Below are positions 19,511-31,000 of a DNA stretch of 64,000 nt, piece after piece. The DNA comes from Blepharisma japonicum (Eukaryota > Ciliophora > Heterotrichea > Heterotrichida > Blepharismidae): the NCBI GenBank assembly GCA_949751835.1, contig CATKHK010000062.1, forward strand, positions 186,001-250,000. Reading direction: 5' to 3'. Made by a program: the position numbers and the translations under genes. Position 1 is the stretch's first letter, and every line of letters starts with the position of its first letter. The notes below the pieces were generated by a model that worked only from the letters and a program-made list of their open reading frames with translations, was not told the DNA's origin and searched no databases.

Positions 19511-21064
19511 ATGTCTGGAACAGGATTCGTAGCAGAACCTATTGTCGTAGAAAGCCCAAATGTCGAATATAGTAAGAATGAGATCATTTCTCGCTATGAG
19601 TATCGTGAATCAAGAGTGGTGGGCAATCGTGTGACTCCGTTAAACGAAAATCTCGTTTTCAAAACTCAGAGACAAATACCTAAGACAGGTGTCCTTTTGG
19701 TTGGATGGGGTGGCAACAATGGTACCACGCTTACAGCTGGTATCTTGGCCAACAAATTGAAAACCACCTGGATGACTAAGGAAGGCGAACATCATGCCAA
19801 TTTCTTGGGAAGCATCTGTCGTTCAGTTACCATGAGGATTGGAATTGATGATAATCTCCAGCCAGTCCACGCTCCTCTCTACGACGTCGTGCCAATGCTA
19901 AATCCTATCGACTTAGAAATCTGGGGATGGGATATTTCAAGCATGAACATCGCAGATGCCATGGCAAGGGCCAGAGTTCTGGATTATGATCTCCAAAGAA
20001 AACTTTACCCTGAGCTTAAAGACATGGTCCCATGGCCTTCAATTTATTCAGAAGATTTCATCGCTGCTAACCAAAATGATAGAGCTGATAATGTCATTCA
20101 AGGGACAAAACAAGAGCAACTCCAGGCATTGAGACAAAACATAAGAGAATTCAAGCAGTCAAAAGGAATCGAAAATGTTATTGTTCTCTGGACTGCTAAC
20201 ACTGAAAGATATGCAGAAATTCGTGAAGGCGTGAATGACACAGCTGATAACCTCTTAAGATCAATAGAGGCCAATGAATCAGAAATTGCTCCATCAACAA
20301 TCTTTGCAGTGGCGAGTATATTAGAAGGATGTACTTATATTAATGGATCCCCTCAAAATACATTCATACCTGGTGTGATTGAACTCTCTGAAAGACATCA
20401 AGTTCTTATTGCTGGTGATGACTTCAAAACCGGACAAACAAAGATTAAGACTGTGCTTTCTGACTTTTTAATCAACTCTGGTCTTAAGCTGGCTTCGGTA
20501 GTTAGCTATAACCATTTAGGTAATAATGATGGGAAAAACCTCAGTGCTCCAAAGACCTTCAGATCAAAAGAAATTTCAAAAAGTGGTGTCATTGACGACG
20601 TTATTAGAGCCAATAGGCTTATTTATGGAGAAAATGAGCATCCAGACCATTGCGTAGTTATCAAATACGTCCCATACGTAGGAGACAGTAAGAGAGCTAT
20701 GGATGAGTATACAAGTGAAATTTTCATGGGTGGCAGAAACACTATTGTGATGCACAACACTTGTGAGGACTCACTATTAGCTGCTCCTATTATCATGGAT
20801 CTTATTCTCTTAGCCGAACTTTGCACCAGAGTGCAAATTAAAAGAGCACAAGACGAAGAATACACCAGAATGCACCCTGTTTTGAGTATTTTAAGTTTCT
20901 TATTGAAATCACCTCAAGTTCCATCAGGATCACCTGTGATTCACTCTTTATTCAATCAAAGGTACTCAATTACTAATTTCCTGAGAGCTCTTGTTGGACT
21001 TCCGCCAGAAACATTCATGCTTCTTGAGCACAAGATTCCTTCACTACAAAATCGTAAATCATAA
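19511..21064 (+). CDS. INO1: Inositol-3-phosphate synthase, copy 2
   Basis: The product is 517 residues with the same signatures as copy 1: GWGGNNGTT, EGCTYINGSPQNTF, AGDDFKTGQTK, SYNHLGNNDGKNL and the MDEYTSEIFMGG block. All residues in these motifs are kept, so it should be active. The two genes align without gaps until the last residues, where this copy ends LQNRKS instead of LQKS. Differences cluster in the first half and near the C-terminus, while residues about 265-385 are nearly identical in protein and DNA. Copy 2 has more G and C in its first third. Two kept copies may give higher dosage or separate regulation. Confidence 0.97.
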   Translation: MSGTGFVAEPIVVESPNVEYSKNEIISRYEYRESRVVGNRVTPLNENLVFKTQRQIPKTGVLLVGWGGNNGTTLTAGILANKLKTTWMTKEGEHHANFLGSICRSVTMRIGIDDNLQPVHAPLYDVVPMLNPIDLEIWGWDISSMNIADAMARARVLDYDLQRKLYPELKDMVPWPSIYSEDFIAANQNDRADNVIQGTKQEQLQALRQNIREFKQSKGIENVIVLWTANTERYAEIREGVNDTADNLLRSIEANESEIAPSTIFAVASILEGCTYINGSPQNTFIPGVIELSERHQVLIAGDDFKTGQTKIKTVLSDFLINSGLKLASVVSYNHLGNNDGKNLSAPKTFRSKEISKSGVIDDVIRANRLIYGENEHPDHCVVIKYVPYVGDSKRAMDEYTSEIFMGGRNTIVMHNTCEDSLLAAPIIMDLILLAELCTRVQIKRAQDEEYTRMHPVLSILSFLLKSPQVPSGSPVIHSLFNQRYSITNFLRALVGLPPETFMLLEHKIPSLQNRKS

Positions 21065-21182
21065 GACTAAGTCAATTCTATTTTATCGTTGCAGTAATAC
21101 ATATTAATTTATATTCTGGTTTTTATTATTGTTATTATTATTTATTCCCTGTTTCCTCTTCAATATACATTCTAAATTGTAA

Positions 21183-21512
21183 TTACTTCAAAGGAGTTTG
21201 CTTCACAAATTGTTGAATTTGGTCAAAAACTAGTTGAAAATAAGCTTTTTCAATAAAATTGATTCCTCTATACTTAGGGTGCATGAGCCAGATGCAGAAT
21301 ATTGGCTTCACTAATAAAAATAGATAAAATCTAGATATTGATTACAAAGGCAAAAGACTCAGAACTGAAGTTTCAAAATAAGTAATTATTCCTAGCAGGA
21401 GCCAATATGAGATCCAGGATTTCTGACTTTCAGCGGTTCCTCTAAAAGATTGAGAAATAGGATATCCCAAACATATTGCAAAGCTTAAGAAAAATAATAA
21501 AACTCTGAACAT
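21183..21512 (-). CDS. REEP/DP1/Yop1-like ER membrane protein
   Basis: The coding sequence is 21183-21330 plus 21346-21512, giving 104 residues; each exon alone is very short. The spliced product has FFLSFAICLGYPISQSFRG, then KSWISYWLLLGIITYFETS, then LPLFYLFLLVKPIFCIWLMH followed by PKYRGINFIEKAY. The YWLLL...E pattern and the IWLMHPKYRG motif are those of the TB2/DP1/HVA22 family, which uses hairpin membrane segments to bend and shape tubular ER. It is short: the family's extended C-terminal tail is missing. The 15-nt intron puts TAA in frame if retained. The start MFRVLLFF is the first ATG. It is convergent with the inositol synthase gene 118 bp away. Confidence 0.88.
21331..21345 (-). other. 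15-nt intron in the REEP-like gene
   Basis: GTAATCAATATCTAG on the minus strand. Removal joins SLLPL to FYLFLLVKP; retention gives TAA. Confidence 0.88.
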
Positions 21513-21556
21513 CTTTATTTAATTTTTATTTTTTAAATAAATTTAATTTACTTACA

Positions 21557-22988
21557 TTAAGTCTTAGATTCAATCTTGCTGCTGTTTCTGGCCTTTTTCG
21601 ATTTTGGCTTTTCAGTGATTTTTATGTTTCCTTTTTTAAAAGATTTATGGAAGGCTTTTGGCTTTGCCTTAGAAATCAGGACTTTTGGAGGGACAATTTC
21701 AGATTTATTCTTTGTTAGTCTTGGAGATTTAGATAATGAATGACTACTATGTGATCTTTTCAATGATTTTGGAGTTTTCGATTGCTTTGAATTTTCTTTT
21801 GTATTTGCACTTTTCGGCCTTTCTCGCTTTACTAAATTATCAATTTCTTCTAAGCTAGGAATTACTTATGGCTTTATCATAGTCGGGTGCATCTCTAAAG
21901 CTTGGAGATTGAATTTTTAAGCTTTCAAACGTATCAAAGCTGTTCCTCATTTTGTCTTCTAAATCCGATAATGATCGATCTCTGGCTTGCACAAATGATG
22001 AAATTGGTGAGTTTGAAGGCAAAGTCTTATAATTTTTCTCATTTTGAGGTTTAGGTGTTTTTTTGCTGAACTTTTTCTCCAAGGTGTTTAATTCGAAATG
22101 TATCTTTTTTTGGTCTTTTGAGTATTTTTGCATAAGGTTTTGTAGCTTGTCAATTGATTTTGTCAGCTTCTCTTCAACTGATTTACTATCAGCTTGTACA
22201 TCCACAATTTTATTTATTTTTTCAATCGAGTGAGTTGTAATTTTTTCTAATTCTTTTACTTTACTTTCAAGCTCATTATTTTTGATTTTACTAGAATCTC
22301 CTTTGATTTCTGGGCTTTTTTTTCTTGTCCTAATTAATTCATCAATCTCTGACACTTTTTTTTGAAGTTTTGATAATTCATTTGTTTCATCGGCGCTATG
22401 TCGTCTATATCCGAATTCATATGAATTTTCATGAGTCCATTTATTGCTCAATATTTCTTCTATTCCTTTAATTTTATTATCTACCTCTTTTAAACCATTT
22501 GTAAAAAGCTCAAATAGTTTAGCTTCTGAATTTGCCATTGCCGAATTTACCTCTTTAGCAAAAGCATCTAAATCGCTCATTTGGTTTTTGACTTTAAGCT
22601 TCATTTCTAAATCTTCTAGTCTTTTGTCAAAGTTACTAAAATTCTGGGTAAAGCGCTCAAGTTTTGTTAGCTTTTGATTTATATCTGGGTCATATAGTAT
22701 AGATTTTTCATCTTCTTGAATTTCACTGTAGTCTTTTTGTAGCTTTAAAAGCCTATTTGTGTTAATTAAGCGGTCTTCTAAAATGTTCATTTGATTTTGA
22801 AGCTGATCTACTCGATTTGATAAGCCTTGAGTGAGAATTGCATTTTGAGTGGCTTTTTCTACCTGAACTTCTAAAAATGAAACATATGTTTGTCTATCAG
22901 TCATGAGATGCTGAGTATCAGAGATCTTAGCTGATGGACTTTTATTACGCTGGCGGTATTTTTCCCAATAGTGAGTAGCACTTGACAT
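21557..22988 (-). CDS. Coiled-coil protein with a basic C-terminal tail
   Basis: The coding sequence is 21557-21849 plus 21866-22988, giving 471 residues. Residues about 40-330 form a broken coiled coil rich in Lys, Leu, Glu and Asn (LQNQMNILEDRLINTNRLLK; KLEKITTHSIEK-like heptads). The C-terminal 100 residues, mostly from the second exon, are very basic with Ser-Pro and Lys-Pro repeats (KSKKARNSSKIESKT at the end). No catalytic domain, membrane segment or known family is recognised. The basic tail could bind microtubules or nucleic acid. The exons are in different frames, and the 16-nt intron joins them cleanly. The N-terminus MSSATHYWEKYRQRNKSP is the first ATG. Confidence 0.78.
21850..21865 (-). 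other. 16-nt intron in the basic coiled-coil gene
   Basis: GTAATTCCTAGCTTAG on the minus strand. Removal joins YDKAI to KEIDNLVKRERPKS. Retained, it leads to TAG and changes frame. Confidence 0.75.
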
Positions 22989-23425
22989 TTTTAAAATTCT
23001 TAGATTGAATTCGACTCTAGCAACTAAAAAATTCTAGAGCATTAATACTTCTAATACGCAAATAAAGACTTTAAAGATTGAATGGTTTTTATTAACTATA
23101 AATTTTTACAGGATAAAAAATTAAAATTGGATAGTTTCGTTTTAAATTTATCATAAACCGCCTGATGAAATTTGGCTAATTTAATGGTAAAATGCATATT
23201 TGGTTTTATAGAAAAAATATAAAAGAGGCATGCAATCTTAAGAGTATTAAATTTTCGCATCATCTATAATAAACAAATTAAATCTATTTATTTGTTTGAT
23301 TGATCTAAGTTAATAATTTTAATCTTCTTTCATCTCAAAGTTAATTGGATTGGCTACACTTATATCACTTTAAAATTTAAATTTATATGGTGATTCTTTA
23401 CAAACTTGATTAATTTAATAATTTC
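22989..23425. other. AT-rich intergenic stretch
   Basis: These 437 bp hold the promoter side of the minus-strand coiled-coil gene and the leader of the small plus-strand gene at 23426. I see no coding frame, RNA gene or repeat in it. Confidence 0.5.
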
Positions 23426-23602
23426 ATGGTAAAAGGAGCAAAAGATATCACAAAAACAACAAAAAAGTCAAAGATACCCAATCGAGAAGTTATTATACAT
23501 AATTTCACTATCTCTGAAGACCTTAAAACAATTGATGAAATAAGGATAAAGGTCCATTCGCAAGCTCCCAAGAGAAGAAGTAAAGCAGCATCCTTTAAGT
23601 AA
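23426..23602 (+). CDS. Small basic protein, hypothetical
   Basis: This is a 58-codon frame from ATG to TAA. The product is MVKGAKDITKTTKKSKIPN, then REVIIHNFTISEDLKTIDEI, then RIKVHSQAPKRRSKAASFK. It is rich in Lys and Arg at both ends with a more ordinary middle, and its base composition is higher in G and C than the surrounding DNA, which favours real coding. No family is recognised. It stands alone in a 1.5-kb gap, so it could also be a chance frame or one exon of a longer gene. Confidence 0.45.
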   Translation: MVKGAKDITKTTKKSKIPNREVIIHNFTISEDLKTIDEIRIKVHSQAPKRRSKAASFK

Positions 23603-24490
23603 TGAATATTTTACTAAAATGTGTGAGTTATGCATGTTACTTCTTTAAATAATGGCGATAATTGATAAGCGAATAACAAGTTATGTGCGCCAAGGCTTCG
23701 ATTAATTATTTTTGATGGCTTCAGATTGCCTAAAATAAATCATTATGCTTTTATAAATCGTTTTCCTAAAGAAATTTATTTGGCTCTATTGCATATATTA
23801 AATAAGGGGGTACATAAGCTATATGTAATTTTAACTTAAAAACGCTTTAATATAAGAGTATTCATTGAAATAACAGCTATATAAAACTAAATTGTCAATG
23901 AGTATAGACAAAGCTATATTGGCTGCCATCTTTTAAACTTCTGTATCTATCAAGTTTGCAAGCCATTGCGCTTTCAATGCATTTAAATAATTGCTAAAGC
24001 ATTATATTAAATCTTTTAATAATCATATATATTTAATATGAATCATTTATTAATTATTCTATTGCTAATTTTTAGCAACCAAATCGATTTCATATTACCA
24101 TTTTTATTCAATCGATAGATACATTATATGAATTAAGTTAAAAATAAACTTATAAATGAGATAAACATAATAGAACACTTTAAACAATAATTTTTAAAAT
24201 TTCTGAGATGTTTTGGCTTACTTGCAGTCTTTTTGAAATATCTTACTTCCAAAAGTGAATTATTTATTTAAATTTGTAAACACCCTATATTTATAATATA
24301 TCTCTAAATCAAATTTTATTAATAGGATTTACTTCTAAATGCGTAATTTTCCTAAATAAATGCGTCAGTTAAATACAAGTATCCGCATTTATTACATTTC
24401 AAAGTAGTAATTTTGTCATAAATAATATTCTAGAGCCCATCGCTTCGCAAACTTTGTTAAAAGGTCAATTCCAAATTTAAATCCATTTTA
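23603..24490. other. AT-rich intergenic stretch
   Basis: These 888 bp are very AT-rich and hold the promoter of the RING/B-box gene at the right end. A 57-codon open stretch near 23675-23840 reads protein-like (PRLRLIIFDGFRLPKIN) but has no ATG at its head and no splice partner that I could find. No RNA gene or repeat is seen. Confidence 0.45.
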
Positions 24491-25645
24491 ATGTCCGAGT
24501 CTTCAATCTTTGAATGCAGTCTATGCTTCAATTTCTATAACAACTCAACACGAGCTCCTCAATCTCTGCCTTGTGGTCACGTCTTTTGCAAATCCTGCAT
24601 ACTTTCTTATTCCTCTATGTATCTAGCATGCCCAGTTGACAAAAGTCCTCATCCAGGAGTTGATAAGCTGCCTTTATGCTTGAATATCCTTCACAACTTG
24701 CCGAAAGCAACAGCAAAAATAATTTACTGCTCAATCCACCCAAAACGGCAAATAAAATACAGATGCAGAATTCATAACGTTTATATATGCTCAGAATGTG
24801 TAATCCAGCATGCTGGATCTGGTCACGATCTCCAACAGTTTAAAGTAAACACAGACAAAATTAAAGATGACGTAAAAAGACTCTCAGAAAGCGCAAGCTT
24901 GGTTATGAGAAGCTCTGAAAGAGCGATTAAAGAGATTGAGGGGGTTCATAAAAGAGTTTCAAGGTTTTATGAAAACCAAATGTATAAAGTTACTACAGCT
25001 TTTGACTCAGCAATAAAACAGTTAATTAATAAAAAGACTGAGTTTACAGAGACTTTGAACAAAATGCTCAAAGATCAACTTGCAGCTATTGACACAAAAA
25101 GAATGAAATTTAATAAAAATTTAGAAAAATCCTGCGCTTGAAGTACAAAACTTCAGTCTTTAAATATAGAAATGATGGACCAAACTTATGAACAGTTTTT
25201 AAAAATCACATCAGAACTGATGAGAGAAATAAGTGCAACTACACCTGCCACTCCAAGCGAATTTGACTTGAAATTTTACCTCTTCAATGACCAAATCAGT
25301 CTGGGCGAGTTAGGCACTTTAAATCTTATGAAAGAACCGCTATGAACTTGTTCAAAATGCAGTTTTAAAAACTCAGAAGTTTCTTCAGTCTGCCAAGTCT
25401 GTTTTTCTGCTAAGTCTTCAAAATCATTCACAACAAACAACTCAGACTCACTTAAATCTCTTTCCAGCAGCAGTCGTTATCAGCATCAAGAAGAATCTTC
25501 ACCAACCCACAGCCCAACCCAAACCAATTTTGCTCGAAGTGTTGGGCCTAATCAAGCTCACTCTCCAGAAAAACCCAATCACAAGCCAAGAGGCAAATCC
25601 AAAGCAGCTGATCCTCAAAGCCACAAATCCAATGTAAGCTTTTAA
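24491..25645 (+). CDS. RING/B-box/coiled-coil protein with a RanBP2-type zinc finger
   Basis: The product is 384 residues, read through TGA at 25139-25141 and near 25343. Domains in order: a C3HC4 RING at residues 9-55 (CSLCFNFY, PCGHVFCKSCI, CPVDKS); a B-box type 2 near 80-115 (CSIHPKRQIKYRCRIHNVYI then CSECVIQHAGSGH, with all eight metal ligands in spacing); a helical region to about 215; a RanBP2/NZF finger, WTCSKCSFKNSEVSSVCQVC, whose leading Trp is a TGA codon; and a polar tail. RING plus B-box plus coiled coil is the TRIM plan, so a ubiquitin ligase is likely, and NZF fingers often bind ubiquitin or RNA. The substrate is unknown. CFAP20 follows 36 bp later. Confidence 0.88.
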
Positions 25646-25681
25646 TTAATTCCTCTAATAGTAATCCATATTATTTCGGTT

Positions 25682-26257
25682 ATGTTCAAAAACACCTTCC
25701 AGTCAGGATTTTTATCAATTTTATACAGCATCGGAAGCAAGCCACTACAGATCTGGGACAAGAGTGTGAGAAATGGGCATATAAAACGTATCACAGACCA
25801 AGACATTCAGAGTTCCGTCTTAGAAATTATGGGGACAAATGTGAGCACCACTTTCATTACATGTCCTGCAGATCCTAACCAAACCTTAGGGATAAAACTG
25901 CCCTTCTTAGTCATGATCATAAAAAATCTCAAAAAATATTTTACGTTCGAAGTGCAGGTGCTTGACGATAAAAACATACGAAGAAGATTTAGGGCGTCGA
26001 ATTATCAGAGTACTACGAGAGTAAAACCGTTCATATGCACAATGCCGATGAGGCTAGATGAAGGATGGAACCAGATTCAGTTTAACTTGTCAGATTTCAC
26101 GAGAAGAGCGTATGGGACAAACTATATTGAAACTTTAAGAGTGCAAATACATGCCAATTGCAGAATGAGAAGAATTTATTTCTCCGATAGACTTTATTCA
26201 GAAGAAGAGCTGCCGCCAGAGTTTAAATTGTTTTTACCTCTTCAAAAACAAGCTTAA
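25682..26257 (+). CDS. CFAP20: Cilia- and flagella-associated protein 20 (BUG22)
   Basis: The product is 191 residues, the normal length for the family (human 193), and the sequence is highly conserved throughout: [20 protein letters not shown], then [19 protein letters not shown], then [17 protein letters not shown], and later [44 protein letters not shown]20 is an inner-junction protein that links the A and B tubules of ciliary doublets. In ciliates (Paramecium Bug22) it is needed for normal cilia movement and shape. No intron or TGA codon is present. It lies 36 bp after the RING/B-box gene on the same strand. Confidence 0.97.
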   Translation: MFKNTFQSGFLSILYSIGSKPLQIWDKSVRNGHIKRITDQDIQSSVLEIMGTNVSTTFITCPADPNQTLGIKLPFLVMIIKNLKKYFTFEVQVLDDKNIRRRFRASNYQSTTRVKPFICTMPMRLDEGWNQIQFNLSDFTRRAYGTNYIETLRVQIHANCRMRRIYFSDRLYSEEELPPEFKLFLPLQKQA

Positions 26258-26413
26258 ATATTTAATTGCTAATTTGAGTAAATTCGCTTAGTCATTTTCT
26301 TTGCCTAACTTTAAAAATAAAATAATAATCTCTAAGAAAATTATTATTACTGGATTTTTCGAGCATAATGTAATTTAATTTGAAAAGAGAGAAAATTCAC
26401 CCTCGATTAAAAT

Positions 26414-27766
26414 ATGGTGTCAGTGGTAAGGGTTTCTAAGTTCAGACACGTCTTCGGTGAAGAATTGCAAGAAAAATTTGAAGACCTCAGACCAAGCACT
26501 CTGTCCTCTGAAAGCACCCTAATCAAATCTAACGGGACTAACATTGTGTTTCCATGGGAATCTGGTGGTGCAGGTGTATTAGCGGTATTTGCAATGTCCG
26601 AAATAGGCCGAATTGCTCCAAGCCACCCTTTCATCAAAGGCCACGCAGGAAATATTTTAGATTACGAATTCAATCCGTTTAATGATTTCCAATTATTAAG
26701 CTGTGGTGATGATGCAACTTTGAAGCTCTGGGATATTCCTGAAGGTGGATTAACCTCAGATCTTACATCTCCACGAGTCACCTTACACGGTCACGGGAAA
26801 AAGGTCACTCTTCTCAATTTCCATCCTTCAGCAGCTTTTCTATGTGCCAGTGCATCATTTGACAAGTCAATTAAAGTTTGGAATATTGAAAATGGTAGCC
26901 CAGCTCTTGAAATTTCAACTATTAGCGATGTGATTCTTTCTTTACAATGGAGTCCTATTGGAAGATCTATTGGATACACAACAAGGGATAAGTATGTCAG
27001 AGTGTCTGACCCAAGAACTGGGAGAAATGTATTCGAGACCTTAGCACATGACGGCTCAAAGCCAAGCAAAATGGGCTGGATCGCTGAAGACACCATAGTA
27101 ACTTGTGGCTTTTCCAAAATGAATGATAGACAAGTCTCAGTTTGGGATTTAAGAAACCATTCAGCGCCAGTTAAACTTGTCAATGTTGATCAAGGATCAG
27201 GAGTTTTGTACCCATTTTATGATCCTGATACAAAAATTTTGTTCGTAGCTGGCAAAGGTGACGGTAACATTCGATATTATGAAGTAGTTGGAGATAGCCA
27301 ATATATGTATTACATTGAAGCTTTCAGATCAAATGTGCCTTGTAGAGGAGTTAGCTTTATTCCAAAGAGAAAAGTAAATACAGATTCTTGTGAAATTATG
27401 AAAGCTGTAAAGCTGACCAACAATACTATTGATTTGGTAAGCTTTAAAGTCCCAAGAAGAAGTGAAACTTTCCAAGATGATATATATCCTGACTGTGTTT
27501 GTGGACAACCTTCAATGAATTCTACTGAATGGCTTGGTGGAGCGGATCGAGAGCCTAGAAGAGCACCTATTAAGCAAATCGAGAATTCTCCTGCACATGT
27601 TGAACTGCATATGCAAGCCACTCCTTCATCGCATGTTCACCAAGGTCACAAAAGTGTTAATGAGTATGAAAAAGAGTTAAATGAAGCTAGGGCTCTAATC
27701 AAGAGACAGCAGCAAAGAATTGCTGAGCTGGAGGCACAACTGGAGTCAAAAAATAAATTAGGATAA
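26414..27766 (+). CDS. Coronin
   Basis: The product is 450 residues. It opens with the coronin N-terminus VRVSKFRHVFGEELQEKFED and continues as a seven-blade WD40 propeller: GHAGNILDYEFNPFNDFQLL, CGDDATLKLWDIPEGGL, GHGKKVTLLNFHPSAAFLCA, ASFDKSIKVWN, and a C-terminal extension containing VPRRSETFQDDIYPDCVCGQ. The last 40 residues are a coiled coil (EARALIKRQQQRIAELEAQL) for oligomerisation. Coronins bind F-actin and control Arp2/3 and cofilin action in motility and endocytosis. The length matches short (type I) coronins. No intron or TGA codon breaks the frame. Confidence 0.96.
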   Translation: MVSVVRVSKFRHVFGEELQEKFEDLRPSTLSSESTLIKSNGTNIVFPWESGGAGVLAVFAMSEIGRIAPSHPFIKGHAGNILDYEFNPFNDFQLLSCGDDATLKLWDIPEGGLTSDLTSPRVTLHGHGKKVTLLNFHPSAAFLCASASFDKSIKVWNIENGSPALEISTISDVILSLQWSPIGRSIGYTTRDKYVRVSDPRTGRNVFETLAHDGSKPSKMGWIAEDTIVTCGFSKMNDRQVSVWDLRNHSAPVKLVNVDQGSGVLYPFYDPDTKILFVAGKGDGNIRYYEVVGDSQYMYYIEAFRSNVPCRGVSFIPKRKVNTDSCEIMKAVKLTNNTIDLVSFKVPRRSETFQDDIYPDCVCGQPSMNSTEWLGGADREPRRAPIKQIENSPAHVELHMQATPSSHVHQGHKSVNEYEKELNEARALIKRQQQRIAELEAQLESKNKLG

Positions 27767-28068
27767 ATAGGAATTATGATTAATGTATTCGTCTCAATTA
27801 TTTCTATCAATTTAATCAAATAGCAACAAAATGGCTGATTAATTTGAATTTATCTAATGGTGAGAATTTTGTTCCTCAAGCATTAGCTCGAATTGCTTTT
27901 TTTTTTATCAACCCTTTAATAAATAACCAAATAAAATAAAATCGTTTCAATTTTCTCAAAGTCAAATAGGCTCGATTTACGCATTTCTCTAAATATAATT
28001 TCTAGATCTTTTGGCTCTCTAGCTGCCTTCTTCCTATAAAAGTATATAATATTTCATAATTTTAGAAA
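27767..28068. other. Intergenic stretch, 302 bp
   Basis: AT-rich DNA between the coronin stop and the ion-channel start. It has an 11-T run near 27900 and no coding-like frame or structure that I can see; it presumably holds the channel promoter. Confidence 0.5.
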
Positions 28069-31000
28069 ATGAAAATAACTCCTGCAGACTCAACCCTTGA
28101 TATATCAAGGAACCAAAACAGAAATGACGCAATGAAAAACTTTCATACAAGCCCCTATTCCAATGTGTCCAAATTCAGATCACCAGACAGCACAGGAAAC
28201 CCTGAAGATGATTATTCAAACTATCAGTCTTATATTGCAGAAGAGCTGAACGAAGTTTATGTTGGAGCCCTTCCAAAAGTCACCACAAATCTTATCCGAA
28301 TAAGTCGACCGTTTAGACTGCGCTGGGATTTGTTTATGATTATTGTAGCCTTATACAATACGATCACTATCCCTTTTGTGATCGCCTTTTTCAATGCTAT
28401 AGACCCATGATTTTTGGAGTTGAATATCGGGCTTAACTTTTTGTATTACATCGATATTGGGTTTAATTTCTTTACCACTTATATAGACTCCAAAGATGAT
28501 GAAATTTTTGAGCGCAGAAAAATAGTTTGGCATTATTTGACAAGGCTATTTATTTTTGATTTACTATCAGCGCTGCCTGTTGGGGAGATTATGATTCTTA
28601 CAGAAAAAAATATTGGAGAGAGGAAAAAACTTTGGCTTGCTTTAAATATGCTTAAAGTAATTAAGATATTGACGAGGCTTGGGAGGATGCTTAGATTTGC
28701 AAGGACTAAAGATTATGTTAAAGTAATGATGAGGCTTGCACAGTTGACCTTGTATTTAATGATGTGGGTTCACCTCACTGCTTGTGTGTGGTTTTATGTA
28801 ATTCGGGATGATGAAGAATGGATCCCGACTTCGGATTTCTTAACAGGCGTCACAGATTTATATACTTCAGATACTGTGAAGAAGTATGTGGTGCTATTTT
28901 ATCATGCTGTATGGTTGCTGGTTGGAAATGATGTTGTCCCAAGAGATGCAACGCAAGCTTGTCTTGGATCATTTTTGATTATCATTGGAAGTATAATTAC
29001 TGCAGTTCTCTTTGGTGAAATGGTCGTCCTCATGTCAAATCTGAGCAGAAAGCAAGACCAATTCCAAGAACTTCTTGATGGAGCTATGACAACGATGAGT
29101 AGTATGAAGCTCCCTGACAGGCTAAAAGGCAAAATTTTGGATTATATAGCCGCCACACATATGTCTTCAAGTTCTCAAGAAGAATATGAAACTTTCAAGA
29201 AGTTTATTTCTCCATCATTACAGCAAGAAGTGTCAGCTTGTATTTATGATCCAATTATTTCAAAAAATCATGTCTTACAAAATGAAGAAAGAATGTTTTA
29301 TATGCTAGTCCACAAGCTTAGTAATCGATTTACTAAGCCTGAAGATGAAATCATTACTGAAGGAGCTGAGCCTGACAATATGTATTTTTTAGTTAATGGA
29401 GAAGTTCAAGTTTTTGTGACGGATAAAAATTTGAAAAAAAATTCAGTCTGCTTCTTAAGTCCTGGTGCTCAGTTTGGAGAACTTGGCTTGATTTATAATA
29501 TACACAGAACAGCTTCAGTAAGTGGCTATGGATACTGCACTATTGCAGAACTCAGCAAGAAAAATTTTCAGTCTTTAGTGCTGTCATTCCCAACCCTTGA
29601 AAATAAGCTTATTAGAGCTAGTGAAGTATATGATGACCCATGGAAAAAGTTTTTATTGGATTCCCTCTCACAAGCTGAATATTTTGAAGCTTTACCTAAA
29701 CACGTTTTCAGTGAACTTGCTTATCGCATGGAAATTCTGAAGCTTGAAAAGGGTTCTTATCTCTTTAAGCCTGGAAGCATTCCAAAATGCATATATATTG
29801 TTGCATTTGGAGATTTAGAAATTTCTGTCACAATTAACGAAAAGCATTTGCATTTATTAAAAGTGCATGAGAGATTCCCTGAAATTGAAAGTGAACCAAG
29901 AATCCCTAAAAAACACACAACTTTGGACGACTATAAGCCTTACTTTTTTGATATATTCAAAGCTGAATGTTTGAAGAAAAAAGCAGAAATTGTCCCAATA
30001 ACGAATCAAAAAGGTATAGTAGGCTCTATTCGGCTTGATGAAGAGCTTCCTGAACAAACTTCTTTAATAGGGGATTATCCACAAGAAATAATCTTAGGGA
30101 ATATTTCTCAAGGCGCTCTTATTTCTTCCAAATTCATACATGCAAATATCCCTTATCTTTTTCAATGCAAAGCATTGAATGCAGTAACTGTATATGCATT
30201 GAAAATAGACACTATTAAGGAGCTTTCACATAGCCATTCTGATTTTAAAGGAGAAATAAAAGTAATTAAAGAAGATATAAAAGGGAAAAAATGTCCAGAA
30301 ATTTTGGATGTCATTGATCCTAAGACTTCAAACTCGCAGAAAGTTAGAAGACTTTGGGTTTCAGCAATACTAAGAGTAATCTGCACTCTTAGACAAGAGC
30401 GTAGAGGAGGAGTCGCATTATTATTGCAAATAACTTCAAAGCTAAAAGCCATTATAGCTTGTGAAGAAGCAAATAATTTTGACCTTGCGGAAAAAGTAGC
30501 AAGAGGAGATATCCCACCTCATTATATTTTAGAAGATGGGACATTAGACCCAGCCGCTATCAATTCCAGTATAAATTCAACATTACCTAGAAGCCACCCA
30601 ATTATGTTGGCCTTCAAAGAAATTCTGGATTCAATTACTCAGCCAGGTGGGAATATTGTAAAGCAGTATAACTCGCTTGAAAAACGAATTTTACAGCAAT
30701 CAAAGCTTATTCAAAGCTATGAAAAAAATCTCAATGATGTAAAATCATCGCTCAGAAAAATCATTGAAAGTCTTAAAGGGAAGCCTGCAGAGTCCTATCC
30801 TAGTCAACCAAGTCAGCCAAGAGGATCTAGTCAGTCTAGAGAGCATTTTGAATCAAGAGAACCCAGAGAGCATTTCGAGTCAATAGAGCCTAGGGAACCA
30901 TCCCCTCTGCCTGAAAATATTGATAAGCCAAGAAACAAAGAAATGCTAAAGCTTGATATACAAAAAGTATATATGGCCCAAGAGGCACGACAAAAACGAA

